Shown in pieces: positions 1 through 7,407 of a stretch of 8,672 nt of DNA. The notes under the pieces are model-generated. The model did not search any database and was not told where the DNA came from. It saw nothing but the letters and a program-made list of their open reading frames with translations. Source of the DNA: an uncultured Prevotella sp. (GTDB lineage: Bacteria > Bacteroidota > Bacteroidia > Bacteroidales > Bacteroidaceae); contig CABSIA010000132.1 in the NCBI GenBank assembly GCA_902477645.1, positions 1 through 8,672 of the forward strand. Reading direction: 5' to 3'. Each line of letters opens with the position of its first letter. Positions within the stretch are counted from its first letter, which is position 1. A program made the position numbers and the translations under genes.

Positions 1-1
1 C

Positions 2-2299
2 ACGCATTTTGAGGAGAACGAGCTATTTGACCTCAGACGGTCGTTGCAGACAATAAACGACATTGTGAGATTTCTGAAGAGGGCCGAGGACTGTGGAGAA
101 GGGCAAGAGCCGAAACCTTTGTACCCGGCACTTTATGCCCTGACAATGGAGGTTGCTGTATATCCGCAACTCGTTAGGGCCATAGACCAGATTTTGGATA
201 AATTCGGACACATAAAGGACAATGCATCGCCCGAGTTGCTCACAATAAGGCGTGAGCTGGCAAAGGCGGCAAACAGCGTCTCGAAAACTCTTTACGGAAT
301 TTTGCGCTCGGCACAAAGTGAGGGACTTGTAGACAAGGACGTTACGCCGACATTGCGCGACGGCCGGCTCGTAATTCCTGTAGCGCCTGGGCTGAAGAGG
401 CGTATAGGCGGAATAGTTCACGATGAGAGCGCAACTGGAAAAACGGTTTTCATAGAGCCTGCGGAGGTTGTTGAGGCTAACAACAGAATCAGGGAATTGG
501 AGAGCGAGGAAAGGCACGAGGTGATTAGAATTTTGACGGCCTTCACAAATCAGGTCCGTCCCCACGCTGCCGATATCCTCGATTCGTATTCCTTCCTCGC
601 AACCGTAGATTTTATAAGGGCGAAAAGCGAATTGGCACGTCTGGCCGGAGCCATTGAGCCAGAAGTTGTTGGCAAACCCCATATAGACTGGATTCAGTCG
701 CGCCACCCGTTGTTGCAGCTGTCGTTGGCAAAGCAGGGTAAACAGGTTGTGCCGCTCGACATTTTTCTGGATGCAGAGAAACGCATGTTGATTATCTCAG
801 GACCAAATGCCGGCGGAAAATCTGTATGCCTGAAAACTGTCGGACTATTGCAGTATATGGTGCAGTGCGGACTCAGCATTCCTGTCGGTGACAGGTCCAC
901 GGTTGGCGTTTTCAAGGACATAATGATTGATATTGGCGACGAGCAAAGTCTGGAAAACGACCTGTCGACATATTCGAGCCATCTGCTCAACATGAAAAAC
1001 ATGATGAGACAGGCAAACCCTGCGGCTCTCATTCTGATAGACGAGTTTGGTACGGGTACGGAGCCACAGATTGGCGGAGCCATTGCAGAGGCCGTACTCG
1101 GGCAGTTCTGCGCAAAAGGTGCATGGGGAGTTATAACTACGCACTATCAAAATCTTAAACATTTCGCCGACTCTCACGAAGGTGTTGTGAACGGAGCCAT
1201 GCTTTATGACCGGCACGAGATGAAGGCTCTTTTCCAGCTTGCCATTGGCAGGCCGGGAAGCTCGTTTGCCATAGAGATTGCACGAAAGACGGGACTGCCC
1301 GAGGAGGTGATAAAAATGGCTTCGGATATAGTCGGCAGCGACTACATTCAGAGCGATAAATATTTGCAGGATATTGTGCGCGACAAACGATATTGGGAGG
1401 CAAAACGGCAGGCTGTTCACCAAAGGGAGAAAGAGCTTGAGAGACAAATTGCAAAATACGAGGCTGACGTGGCGGAGCTGGCTAAAAAACGGAAGGAAAT
1501 TCTGACAAAGGCAAAAACAGATGCGGAGGAGCTTCTGAAAGAGAGCAACCGGCGCATAGAAAACGCCATACGTGAGATAAGGGAACAGCAGGCAGAGAAG
1601 GAAGAGACGAAGAAAATCAGGGAGGAGCTGAACGGGTTTAGAGCTGATGTGGCAGAAATAGACACGATGGCTATGGATGATAAGATAGCCCGAAAAATGG
1701 AACAAATCAAGTTGCGGAAAGAACGTCACGCCAAGCACAAGAGTGAGAAAGAGGAAAAGCAGAAAAAAGCTGCGGAGAGCCTGAGGCAGGCTGCGCTGAA
1801 AGAGGAGAAAAAAGCAGGAAAGGCAAAACTCGAGGTCGGCGATACTGTTAGGATAAAGGGTATGAAGACTATTGGTGTCATTGAGGCTGTTGACGCAAAA
1901 ATGGCGACTGTGATTTTCGGCGACATGCGCACCAAGATGAAGACCGAACGCCTTGAATATGCAGAACAGAAAGAGAAGCAGGAGGATTTGGCCACAAAAC
2001 TTCAGGCTTATTCTGTGAGCAAGACGACTCGGGAAACCATAGACAGCCATAAATCTACGTTCAGGCAAGACCTTGATGTGAGAGGCATGCGTGGCGACGA
2101 GGCACTGACGGCTGTCCAGTATTTCATCGACGATGCCATTCTTGTTGGCATGCAGCGTGTCAGAATTCTGCACGGCAAGGGCAACGGCATTCTGCGCCAG
2201 CTCATACGCCAGTATCTTGGCTCGGTGCCAAATGTAATCCATTATGCCGACGAGCATGTGCAGTTTGGCGGTGCGGGAATTACCGTAGTGGATTTGTAA
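2..2299 (+). CDS. mutS2: Endonuclease MutS2 (5' end outside window)
   Basis: This is a MutS-family ATPase with a C-terminal Smr nuclease domain. In other bacteria MutS2 has been tied to suppression of recombination and, more recently, to rescue of collided ribosomes. The frame is open to the left edge, so the gene is 5'-truncated. 765 residues are visible and I infer that roughly 60-80 are missing. The TTG at 44 is not a credible start. Seen in order: the MutS core; Walker A GPNAGGKS (800-823); Walker B LILIDEFGTGTEP (about 1028-1066) and the TTHYQNLK switch segment (about 1136-1160); a long Lys/Glu-rich coiled coil (about 1390-1810); a small KOW-like beta domain starting VGDTVRIKG (about 1837-1960); and the Smr domain (about 2066-2296) with LDVRG and HGKGNG. 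Arg in place of His in the LDxH motif is normal for MutS2. The gene is followed 21 bases later by pflA on the same strand. Confidence 0.96.
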   Translation, partial: THFEENELFDLRRSLQTINDIVRFLKRAEDCGEGQEPKPLYPALYALTMEVAVYPQLVRAIDQILDKFGHIKDNASPELLTIRRELAKAANSVSKTLYGILRSAQSEGLVDKDVTPTLRDGRLVIPVAPGLKRRIGGIVHDESATGKTVFIEPAEVVEANNRIRELESEERHEVIRILTAFTNQVRPHAADILDSYSFLATVDFIRAKSELARLAGAIEPEVVGKPHIDWIQSRHPLLQLSLAKQGKQVVPLDIFLDAEKRMLIISGPNAGGKSVCLKTVGLLQYMVQCGLSIPVGDRSTVGVFKDIMIDIGDEQSLENDLSTYSSHLLNMKNMMRQANPAALILIDEFGTGTEPQIGGAIAEAVLGQFCAKGAWGVITTHYQNLKHFADSHEGVVNGAMLYDRHEMKALFQLAIGRPGSSFAIEIARKTGLPEEVIKMASDIVGSDYIQSDKYLQDIVRDKRYWEAKRQAVHQREKELERQIAKYEADVAELAKKRKEILTKAKTDAEELLKESNRRIENAIREIREQQAEKEETKKIREELNGFRADVAEIDTMAMDDKIARKMEQIKLRKERHAKHKSEKEEKQKKAAESLRQAALKEEKKAGKAKLEVGDTVRIKGMKTIGVIEAVDAKMATVIFGDMRTKMKTERLEYAEQKEKQEDLATKLQAYSVSKTTRETIDSHKSTFRQDLDVRGMRGDEALTAVQYFIDDAILVGMQRVRILHGKGNGILRQLIRQYLGSVPNVIHYADEHVQFGGAGITVVDL

Positions 2300-2320
2300 A
2301 ATTCTGAAAATTAAGATATT

Positions 2321-3049
2321 ATGACAAAAGGATATGTACACAGTATAGAGACTTTCGGCTCGGTAGACGGACCTGGAGTAAGATTTATTATCTTTATGCA
2401 AGGGTGCCCGATGAGGTGCCAGTATTGCCACAATCCCGATTCGTGGCAGACAAGGGCAGGGCAGGAGATGACGGCTGACGAGCTTTTGGAGAAGGCCATG
2501 CGCTACAAATCGTATTGGGGCGAGAATGGCGGAATTACCGTCAGCGGAGGTGAGGCGCTCATGCAGATGGACTTTCTGATGGAATTGTTCTCAAAAGCCC
2601 ATGAGATTGGAATAAACACCTGTCTCGACACCTCGGCACAGCCTTTTAAACGGGAACAGCCGTGGTTCGGAAAATTTGCGGAGCTGATGGCTGTCACAGA
2701 TACCGTACTGCTCGACATCAAACACATTGATAATGAGGAGCACCGCAAACTGACACGTTTCGGAAATGAGAACATTCTCGATTGTGCGCGTTATTTGGCA
2801 GAAATCAATAAGCCCGTATGGATTCGCCATGTCCTTGTACCGGGCATCACCGATAATGACGAATATCTGCAGCGGCTTGCCGGCTTCCTGAAACCCATGG
2901 GAAACATAGAGCGCATAGATGTGCTGCCATATCATACATTGGGCGTGTTTAAATACGAAAAACTCGGTATTCCGTATCCGCTTGACGGTGTTTCCGCACC
3001 AACTCTTGAGCGTGTGGAAAATGCAAGAAGAATATTGGACATGGGATAG
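2321..3049 (+). CDS. pflA: Pyruvate formate-lyase activating enzyme
   Basis: This is a radical S-adenosylmethionine enzyme of 242 residues, close to the usual length of about 246. It installs the glycyl radical on pyruvate formate-lyase in anaerobic mixed-acid metabolism and acts in the cytosol. The N-terminus has the family signature GSVDGPGVRF (residues 13-22). The [4Fe-4S] cluster motif is C29-x3-C33-x2-C36, with Tyr35 before the last Cys. The SAM-binding SGGE is at 75-78, and a late KYEKLG segment is also typical of PflA. The ATG at 2321 begins the conserved MxxGYVHSIETFGS region. No Shine-Dalgarno sequence is seen; the leader is A/T-rich, as is normal in Bacteroidetes. The gene is 21 bases after mutS2 and probably co-transcribed. 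The partner pflB, often adjacent in related genomes, is absent here. Another glycyl-radical activase is possible but less likely given the PflA-like N-terminus. Confidence 0.95.
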   Translation: MTKGYVHSIETFGSVDGPGVRFIIFMQGCPMRCQYCHNPDSWQTRAGQEMTADELLEKAMRYKSYWGENGGITVSGGEALMQMDFLMELFSKAHEIGINTCLDTSAQPFKREQPWFGKFAELMAVTDTVLLDIKHIDNEEHRKLTRFGNENILDCARYLAEINKPVWIRHVLVPGITDNDEYLQRLAGFLKPMGNIERIDVLPYHTLGVFKYEKLGIPYPLDGVSAPTLERVENARRILDMG

Positions 3050-3151
3050 AAAACTGGAAAAAAGGAACAATCTGTATATGCTCTTTGCTTAACGAAACAA
3101 AAACAAAATTAAAACAAAGAAAAATATATACTATGATATGTTTTTTATCGT

Positions 3152-3159
3152 TATATTTG
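3152..3159 (+). promoter_or_regulatory. Bacteroidetes -7 box for the 86-residue ORF
   Basis: TATATTTG matches the TAnnTTTG consensus of the Bacteroidetes primary sigma factor. It lies 32 bases before the ATG at 3192, giving a predicted leader of about 25 bases. No TTTG is found about 20 bases upstream, so the -33 half is weak or absent. The site lies inside the longer possible reading frame that starts at 3138, which argues for the downstream start. Confidence 0.45.
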
Positions 3160-3180
3160 CAGTATCAATAACTAAAAATC

Positions 3181-3186
3181 AGGAGG
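3181..3186 (+). promoter_or_regulatory. Perfect Shine-Dalgarno, AGGAGG
   Basis: AGGAGG is followed by five bases (AAATT) and then the ATG at 3192. This decides the start of the small gene. Bacteroidetes genes rarely carry Shine-Dalgarno motifs, and none of the other genes here has one this good at its chosen start, so it stands out. Confidence 0.75.
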
Positions 3187-3191
3187 AAATT

Positions 3192-3452
3192 ATGAGGATA
3201 ATTAATGATATTGCAGCGTATATAAAGAGCGTTACAGATTTGATATGGAATTTCATCCTTAACAGAGACTCGTATCCGGAAAATGCGCAGCTTGCCGTAT
3301 TGCCAGAATTAATGGAGACCGTAATTGATAATCCTGCTGAATGCAAGGGATGTGATTTCTATGATATCAAGATGCTCATGTCGGTTGATGCCAACGGTAA
3401 TCTCTCGCCTAATGAGCGTGCTATCAGAAATATGGCAAACAGATATTTCTGA
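3192..3452 (+). CDS. Small hypothetical protein, 86 residues
   Basis: I do not recognise this protein. The start at 3192 is chosen for the AGGAGG five bases upstream and for the -7 box at 3152-3159. The frame stays open to an ATG at 3138, but that would add 18 hydrophobic residues and swallow the promoter. The protein has no signal peptide or clear membrane span. The N-terminal half looks helical and amphipathic (residues 1-25, IIxDIAAYIKSVTDLIWNF). There is a CxxC pair at Cys51/Cys54. Residues 64-75 (SVDANGNLSPNE) fit an EF-hand-like loop: Asp66, Asn68, Gly69, Leu71 and Glu75 are in register, but position 1 is Ser instead of Asp. It is probably a single-gene transcript ending at the terminator at 3558-3594. 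A real gene is well supported by its signals; its function is unknown. Confidence 0.75.
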   Translation: MRIINDIAAYIKSVTDLIWNFILNRDSYPENAQLAVLPELMETVIDNPAECKGCDFYDIKMLMSVDANGNLSPNERAIRNMANRYF

Positions 3453-3489
3453 CGGATGTTTAAGATGCGGCTTATTGCATTGTCTATAG

Positions 3490-3549
3490 AAGCCTGTAAA
3501 CTTTTCCTTGCTGTATTTTCGTGGATGAAATTGTTTTGTAAACAGGCTT
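3490..3549. repeat. Inverted repeat in 3' untranslated region
   Basis: AAGCCTGT (3490-3497) and its exact complement ACAGGCTT (3542-3549) flank a 44-base AT-rich spacer downstream of the 86-residue ORF and just before the terminator. The stem is 8 bp with a long loop, so it could be a 3'-UTR structure or chance. No reading frame of interest lies in this gap. Confidence 0.3.
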
Positions 3550-3557
3550 ATAATACT

Positions 3558-3594
3558 AAAAACCGGCTCGGAATTTTCTCTGAGCCGGCTTTTT
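3558..3594. terminator. Bidirectional intrinsic terminator
   Basis: CCGGCTC (3563-3569) pairs with GAGCCGG (3582-3588). The stem extends inward by GGA/TCT and leaves a loop of about six bases. It is flanked by AAAAA on the left and CTTTTT on the right, so both strands end in a U-tract after the stem. It sits between the convergent 86-residue gene and the OmpA-family gene and can serve both. Confidence 0.9.
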
Positions 3595-3616
3595 AATTCT
3601 ATTAAATTTGATTTTT

Positions 3617-4753
3617 TTATTCAGTAACTGTTACCTGGCGGGACTTTGTCTCCATAACGGTCTTCTCAGCCTTTCCGTCTACGATTACGCAACGGTTCTT
3701 GTCGTTCTCGGCGAATGGCTGAACGGTGTCGCCCTTAGAATCGGTGACGATGCGGTTGGCATCAAGATTGTACTTCTTGACAAGGTCGCTCTTGAAAGCA
3801 TCGGCACGCTTCTGGGCGTATTTCTTGTTGATTGTCGGATTTCCCGTACCCTTGTCGGCATATCCAACGACTGTTACATTAGCCTCGGGATATGTCTTGA
3901 GGAAGTCGGCGATGCGGTCCATCTGTGCATTCTTAGCCTGAGCGTCAGACTCGCGGATGTTGTAGAACTTTTCCTCGTGGAGTGTTACAGGAACCTTCTT
4001 GTAGATGGTGTCAACAACTGTGATAATCTTTGGCTCTGGTTTTGGCTCTGGGGCTACAACAGGTGCAGGCTCCTCAACTACTGCAGGAGCAGGCTTCTTG
4101 TATTTGTGGCCGAAGCGGAAACTGATACCCAACATTGCGCTGAGCTGCCAGTCGTCAGCATCGTTCATCTTTGAGTTGAAACGGTCGTCAAGGCTGTTTG
4201 CGTTGATTTCGAGCGAAACGCCTACAGGCTTTGTCACGTTGGTTTCCAGACGCAGACCGGCGCGTATGTTATGGCTCAGACGGTTGTTGTCCCATACCAA
4301 AGGCATGTTGAGACCGGGATTAGCGGCAGCCATGGCGTTTGCCTCGTCGTTGTTCCAAGAGTTTGTCAAGCCTATACCTCCGAGCAGGATTACGTTAAGA
4401 GGGTGTGAGCCAGTCTTGGTTTTGCTGAAAAGATTTGTGAGGTTTACAAGCAGGTCGAGATCTGTCGTGATGTAATTCCACTTGTAGTAGCCAAGATCGT
4501 TGAAACCGCTTTTAGCCTGCCAGCCATTTACGTGGAGGCGGGCACCTACAGAAGGTGTGAAATAACGTCCGATAGAGAAAGCTCCTACCGGGGTAATCAA
4601 TTTGTCCATTTTCGCATCAGTAAGTGTTGTTTGTACGCCACCCTGCGCTTCGATGAAGTTGTAAGATTTCAGCTCGCCCTTGTCATCTTGTGCATACGCT
4701 GCGCAAGTAAAAAGCATTGCTGCCGAAGCAATAAGTAATTTTGTGTACTTCAT
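3617..4753 (-). CDS. OmpA-family outer membrane protein
   Basis: This is a 378-residue outer membrane protein with an N-terminal beta-barrel and a C-terminal peptidoglycan-binding domain, expected to tie the outer membrane to the cell wall. Residues 1-21 form a signal peptide with likely cleavage at AYA|QDD; Cys17 does not sit in a good lipobox. Residues about 30-215 have the alternating pattern of a small barrel ending in SFRFGHKYKK. Residues about 219-242 are a Pro/Ala/Glu linker (PAPAVVEEPAPVVAPEPKPE). Residues about 255-360 are the OmpA-like domain. NVTVVGYADKGTG and the KKYAQKRADAF segment put Asp300 and Arg316 where E. coli OmpA has its diaminopimelate-binding Asp271 and Arg286, with one extra residue between them. 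NRCVIVDG ends the domain, followed by a short charged tail. The ATG at 4753 has a promoter at 4794-4825 and a leader of about 35 bases. The gene is probably monocistronic and strongly expressed. Confidence 0.93.
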   Translation of the reverse strand: MKYTKLLIASAAMLFTCAAYAQDDKGELKSYNFIEAQGGVQTTLTDAKMDKLITPVGAFSIGRYFTPSVGARLHVNGWQAKSGFNDLGYYKWNYITTDLDLLVNLTNLFSKTKTGSHPLNVILLGGIGLTNSWNNDEANAMAAANPGLNMPLVWDNNRLSHNIRAGLRLETNVTKPVGVSLEINANSLDDRFNSKMNDADDWQLSAMLGISFRFGHKYKKPAPAVVEEPAPVVAPEPKPEPKIITVVDTIYKKVPVTLHEEKFYNIRESDAQAKNAQMDRIADFLKTYPEANVTVVGYADKGTGNPTINKKYAQKRADAFKSDLVKKYNLDANRIVTDSKGDTVQPFAENDKNRCVIVDGKAEKTVMETKSRQVTVTE

Positions 4754-4793
4754 AATTATTCTTAGGTTTATTGATGATATTTCCTTTTTTTTG

Positions 4794-4825
4794 CAAAAGT
4801 AATTGAAAAGATTGAAAAAACCAAA
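4794..4825 (-). promoter_or_regulatory. Promoter of the OmpA-family gene
   Basis: On the minus strand TTTG (4825-4822) is followed by 20 bases and then TACTTTTG (4801-4794). Both halves match the Bacteroidetes -33/-7 consensus and the spacing is ideal. The predicted start of transcription falls in or beside a run of eight A (4792-4785), about 35 bases before the ATG. Confidence 0.85.
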
Positions 4826-4861
4826 CTAAAGTGAGTTTTTTTATAGTTTATATTCTTGATA

Positions 4862-4906
4862 TGCTGACAGTTGGCGCTTTTGGCGGTTAGTCAATTACTG
4901 TCAGCA
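4862..4906. repeat. Inverted repeat spanning the trmO stop codon
   Basis: TGCTGACAGT (4862-4871) and ACTGTCAGCA (4897-4906) are exact complements, making a 10-bp stem with a 25-base loop. One arm lies in the last codons of trmO and the other lies after its stop. No U-tract follows on the minus strand, so it is not a standard terminator. It may be a 3'-end stabilising structure or a weak terminator before the ompA promoter. Confidence 0.5.
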
Positions 4907-5552
4907 CGTTTCCGTCAACCCTGAAATGGATGTCGTGGTTGCCAAATGACATGCCGTATATCTTGTCTGCCGATTCGTGGTAATGGGGTCTCGGGTCAAG
5001 GGCCAGTGCCTTGCGCAGAGTCTCAAGTTCCGCTGCTGTATATTTGTTTGAATAGCCGTCGGGAAAGTTGACTTCCAGCCAGTTTATAGGTGTGGAGTCG
5101 ACAAAGCCCGAGCGGGCGTTTGGGTGACTGTCGGCGTAGACTATGTAGGGCTTTATGTCGAAGATGGGTGTGTTGTCCATGAGGTCGCCACCCCGTACAT
5201 GAATTATAGGGCCTTGAGGTGTGCCGTATTCAATGTGGCTTATTTTCACCGACGACAGTCCGATGTTGTTCGGCCTGAATGGTGAGCGTGTGGCAAATAC
5301 CCCCATACGCTTGTTGCCGCCAAGAAGAGGCGGACGTACCATAAGGCTGGCTGGCTTGTGCCTGTTGGCTGAAAATTCCCACAGCAGCCATATATAGTCG
5401 AAATCTTCCAGACCTTTTATCGCATCCTTGTTGCGGTATGCCGGCTCGAAAACAATCTCGCCTTCAAGTTCTTCGACAAGTCCGCTTTGTTTTGGTATGC
5501 CGAATTTTGAGGTAAACGGCGAGCGGAAATGAGCTATAGGGTAAATTTCCAT
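4887..5552 (-). CDS. trmO: tRNA (N6-threonylcarbamoyladenosine37-N6)-methyltransferase TrmO
   Basis: This is a 221-residue member of the TrmO/YaeB (TsaA-like, UPF0066) family. The E. coli enzyme uses SAM to N6-methylate t6A37 in tRNA-Thr that reads ACY codons. Seen here: the N-terminal YPIAHFRSPFTSKFGIPKQ; the signature GVFATRSPFRPNNIGLS (residues 84-100), where Asn95-Asn96 replaces the more usual Asn-Pro; and DNTPIFDIKPYIVYAD (126-141), which is the conserved D-x-TP-x-x-DIKPY segment. The C-terminal part (residues about 170-221, with LDPRPHY) matches the extra domain of longer family members. The ATG at 5552 lies 14 bases after the stop of the LtaS-like gene, so it is the last gene of that operon. 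The Thr-tRNA role comes from the family and is not tested here. Confidence 0.93.
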   Translation of the reverse strand: MEIYPIAHFRSPFTSKFGIPKQSGLVEELEGEIVFEPAYRNKDAIKGLEDFDYIWLLWEFSANRHKPASLMVRPPLLGGNKRMGVFATRSPFRPNNIGLSSVKISHIEYGTPQGPIIHVRGGDLMDNTPIFDIKPYIVYADSHPNARSGFVDSTPINWLEVNFPDGYSNKYTAAELETLRKALALDPRPHYHESADKIYGMSFGNHDIHFRVDGNVLTVID

Positions 5553-5566
5553 GGTTGGTTGTTCTG

Positions 5567-7396
5567 CTATAGTGCGGAGATATAGTCGTAAAGTTTCTGC
5601 AGATAGGCTTTCCCTTTGCTTAGGTTCTCGCCTTTCACGGTTCCCTCGTCAACAGCCGTCTTGCCCGATTTGTTTTCGTATATTATGGTGTTGTTGGCTG
5701 TTATCATTCCGAAAAGGTCGTTGACCGTGAAGAAGGCAAAGTGTGGTATGTTGGGGCATAGCAAATCTTTGCTGAATATCATGTCGTTGTGCTCTATGCC
5801 TAATTGTCCAAGCAGTGTAGCGGCTATGTCTTGCTGTGAGCCGATAGTTTTTATTTCCTCTGGCGAGGAAACGGCTCCGCCTGTCCAAATCATAGGAATG
5901 TGGTAGTGCCCTAAATCATGATTGTCGATGCCTCTGGGCCAACATCCCTGATGGTCGGGGACTATAATAACGAGGCTGTTTTCCCATTTGCCGCCGCGCC
6001 TCAGATTGGAGACGAATTTGCCCACACAATCGTCCGTATAGGCGAAAGCGTTAAGGCGCTCGTCGGCAAGTCTTTTGTATGGTACGTCGAAAGGCTCATG
6101 GGAGCTTGAGGTCTGCAGCACACGAAAAACTGGCTGCTTTGTTTTTTCTGTTTTTATATCGCTCCAAAGCCTGTTGAACACTTTGTCGTCAGGAGCTCCC
6201 CATTTGCTCAGACGGTCTTTGATGGGGAAGTCTACATCGGAGACGATATCTTTGAAACCTTGCCCGACAAGGTATGAGCGCATGTTTGTGAAATCGGCAT
6301 CGCCGCCGTAATAATATTTCAGCTTGTAGCCGTTGTCTGTCAGGTGTTTGGCTATAGACGGAAGGCTGGCGGTCTTCTTAGGATATTTCATTATGCTCAT
6401 AGTCGGCTGTGCGGGGAAACCGCCCAATATGGCTACCAGTCCGCGGTCTGTTCTGAATGAGTTGGCATAGAAATTTGTGAAGAACAAGCCCTCTGCCGAG
6501 AGTCTCTTTAGATTTGGCACGGCATCGGTTTCCCATAGCTTCATTGAAAAACTCTCCAATATAACGAGGTATATGTCTGGACGTTTTGTGTTTAGCTTTA
6601 TTTCGGCTCCCTCTGAGCTTGTATTTGTCAGCGTTGCAAATATAGAGTTGGCCTCGCTGTCGCTCATAAAACGGTATTGGCTTGCAAAATCTTCCTGATG
6701 CGAGACAGACTCAATAAAACTGAACAGCGGATTTACGGCAGCATGGTTCAGCAGGGCGGTGTCTGAGAAATATGCCCTTCCCGTATTTGCCGTAGATACC
6801 GTTATCCCGCCCCGTATCGGTATTATTAGCAGTGCTGTAAGCAATACCATTACGGTTGTCGGGACAATGCGGTTGCCCTTTGGCTTGTTGGCGTTAAATC
6901 CGCTATGTTTGTAGGATATCAGCAGCCAATAGAATGTCAGGAAAATGAGTGTGGCAAACAGTAGTATGGTGATAAATCCCGCCGCAGCCATCCATATCGT
7001 CATGCTTGCCATGGCATCGGCTGGTGATGACAGAAAATAGAACAGTGGGGTAGAGTCTAATGGAAATCCCCAGTAGCCGTAAAGCCCAATGTTGACAGCA
7101 AAGGCTGTGGAGACAATAATGCTGGCTATGGCCTGGTAAGTCAGGATGGCCGGTTTGAGTTTCTTCGGCTTTATCCACAAACTTACTATTAACATTAAAG
7201 CTGTTATGCTGGACAAATAACCCGATAAAGAGCAGTCAAGGCTCAGCCCATGGTATATAACATCGAAAATATCTGATACAGATAATGTGCCAGACAATTT
7301 GTCATGGTAAAAAATCATGAATAGTGGCTTTTGTACGGCAAAAACCACTATCCATAATGCAAATGTCTCAATGAGAGTAAATATGCGTCTGCCCAT
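5567..7396 (-). CDS. LtaS-like membrane phosphoglycerol transferase/sulfatase
   Basis: This is a 609-residue inner membrane protein with the layout of lipoteichoic acid synthase: five hydrophobic helices (residues about 6-30, 59-75, 85-109, 134-160, 177-194) and then a large periplasmic sulfatase-fold domain. The metal and catalytic positions can be seen: Glu281 in ILESFS, a candidate nucleophile Thr316 in SFRTDRG, His433 in SSSHEP, and Asp481-His482 in VPDHQG. They correspond to LtaS Glu255, Thr300, His416 and Asp475-His476. Gram-negative bacteria lack classical lipoteichoic acid, so the substrate is unknown; transfer of phosphoglycerol or a similar head group to lipid or glycan is an inference. 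I chose the ATG at 7396, 11 bases after the upstream stop. A TTG at 7411 overlapping that stop (TTGA) would add five residues and has GAGGAG about 11 bases upstream. It is the middle gene of the operon. Confidence 0.88.
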   Translation of the reverse strand: MGRRIFTLIETFALWIVVFAVQKPLFMIFYHDKLSGTLSVSDIFDVIYHGLSLDCSLSGYLSSITALMLIVSLWIKPKKLKPAILTYQAIASIIVSTAFAVNIGLYGYWGFPLDSTPLFYFLSSPADAMASMTIWMAAAGFITILLFATLIFLTFYWLLISYKHSGFNANKPKGNRIVPTTVMVLLTALLIIPIRGGITVSTANTGRAYFSDTALLNHAAVNPLFSFIESVSHQEDFASQYRFMSDSEANSIFATLTNTSSEGAEIKLNTKRPDIYLVILESFSMKLWETDAVPNLKRLSAEGLFFTNFYANSFRTDRGLVAILGGFPAQPTMSIMKYPKKTASLPSIAKHLTDNGYKLKYYYGGDADFTNMRSYLVGQGFKDIVSDVDFPIKDRLSKWGAPDDKVFNRLWSDIKTEKTKQPVFRVLQTSSSHEPFDVPYKRLADERLNAFAYTDDCVGKFVSNLRRGGKWENSLVIIVPDHQGCWPRGIDNHDLGHYHIPMIWTGGAVSSPEEIKTIGSQQDIAATLLGQLGIEHNDMIFSKDLLCPNIPHFAFFTVNDLFGMITANNTIIYENKSGKTAVDEGTVKGENLSKGKAYLQKLYDYISAL

Positions 7397-7407
7397 TTGT
7401 TTGTGTA

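Noticed and set aside
44..46. TTG as the start of mutS2
   Set aside because: The frame is open and MutS2-like up to the window edge, so this codon is internal.
845..2431. Long minus-strand frame (528 codons) opposite mutS2
   Set aside because: It lies wholly against a clear MutS2 with Walker and Smr motifs. Its translation is low-complexity, rich in Leu, Phe and Ser, as expected of the complement of a Lys/Glu-rich coiled coil.
3138..3191. Upstream ATG extension of the 86-residue ORF
   Set aside because: It would include the -7 box and the AGGAGG within the coding region. The hydrophobic stretch could pass for a signal peptide but has no good cleavage site.
3608..4174. Plus-strand frame of 188 codons opposite the OmpA-family gene
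   Set aside because: It is the shadow of the OmpA-like domain, with no start signals and no recognisable domain.
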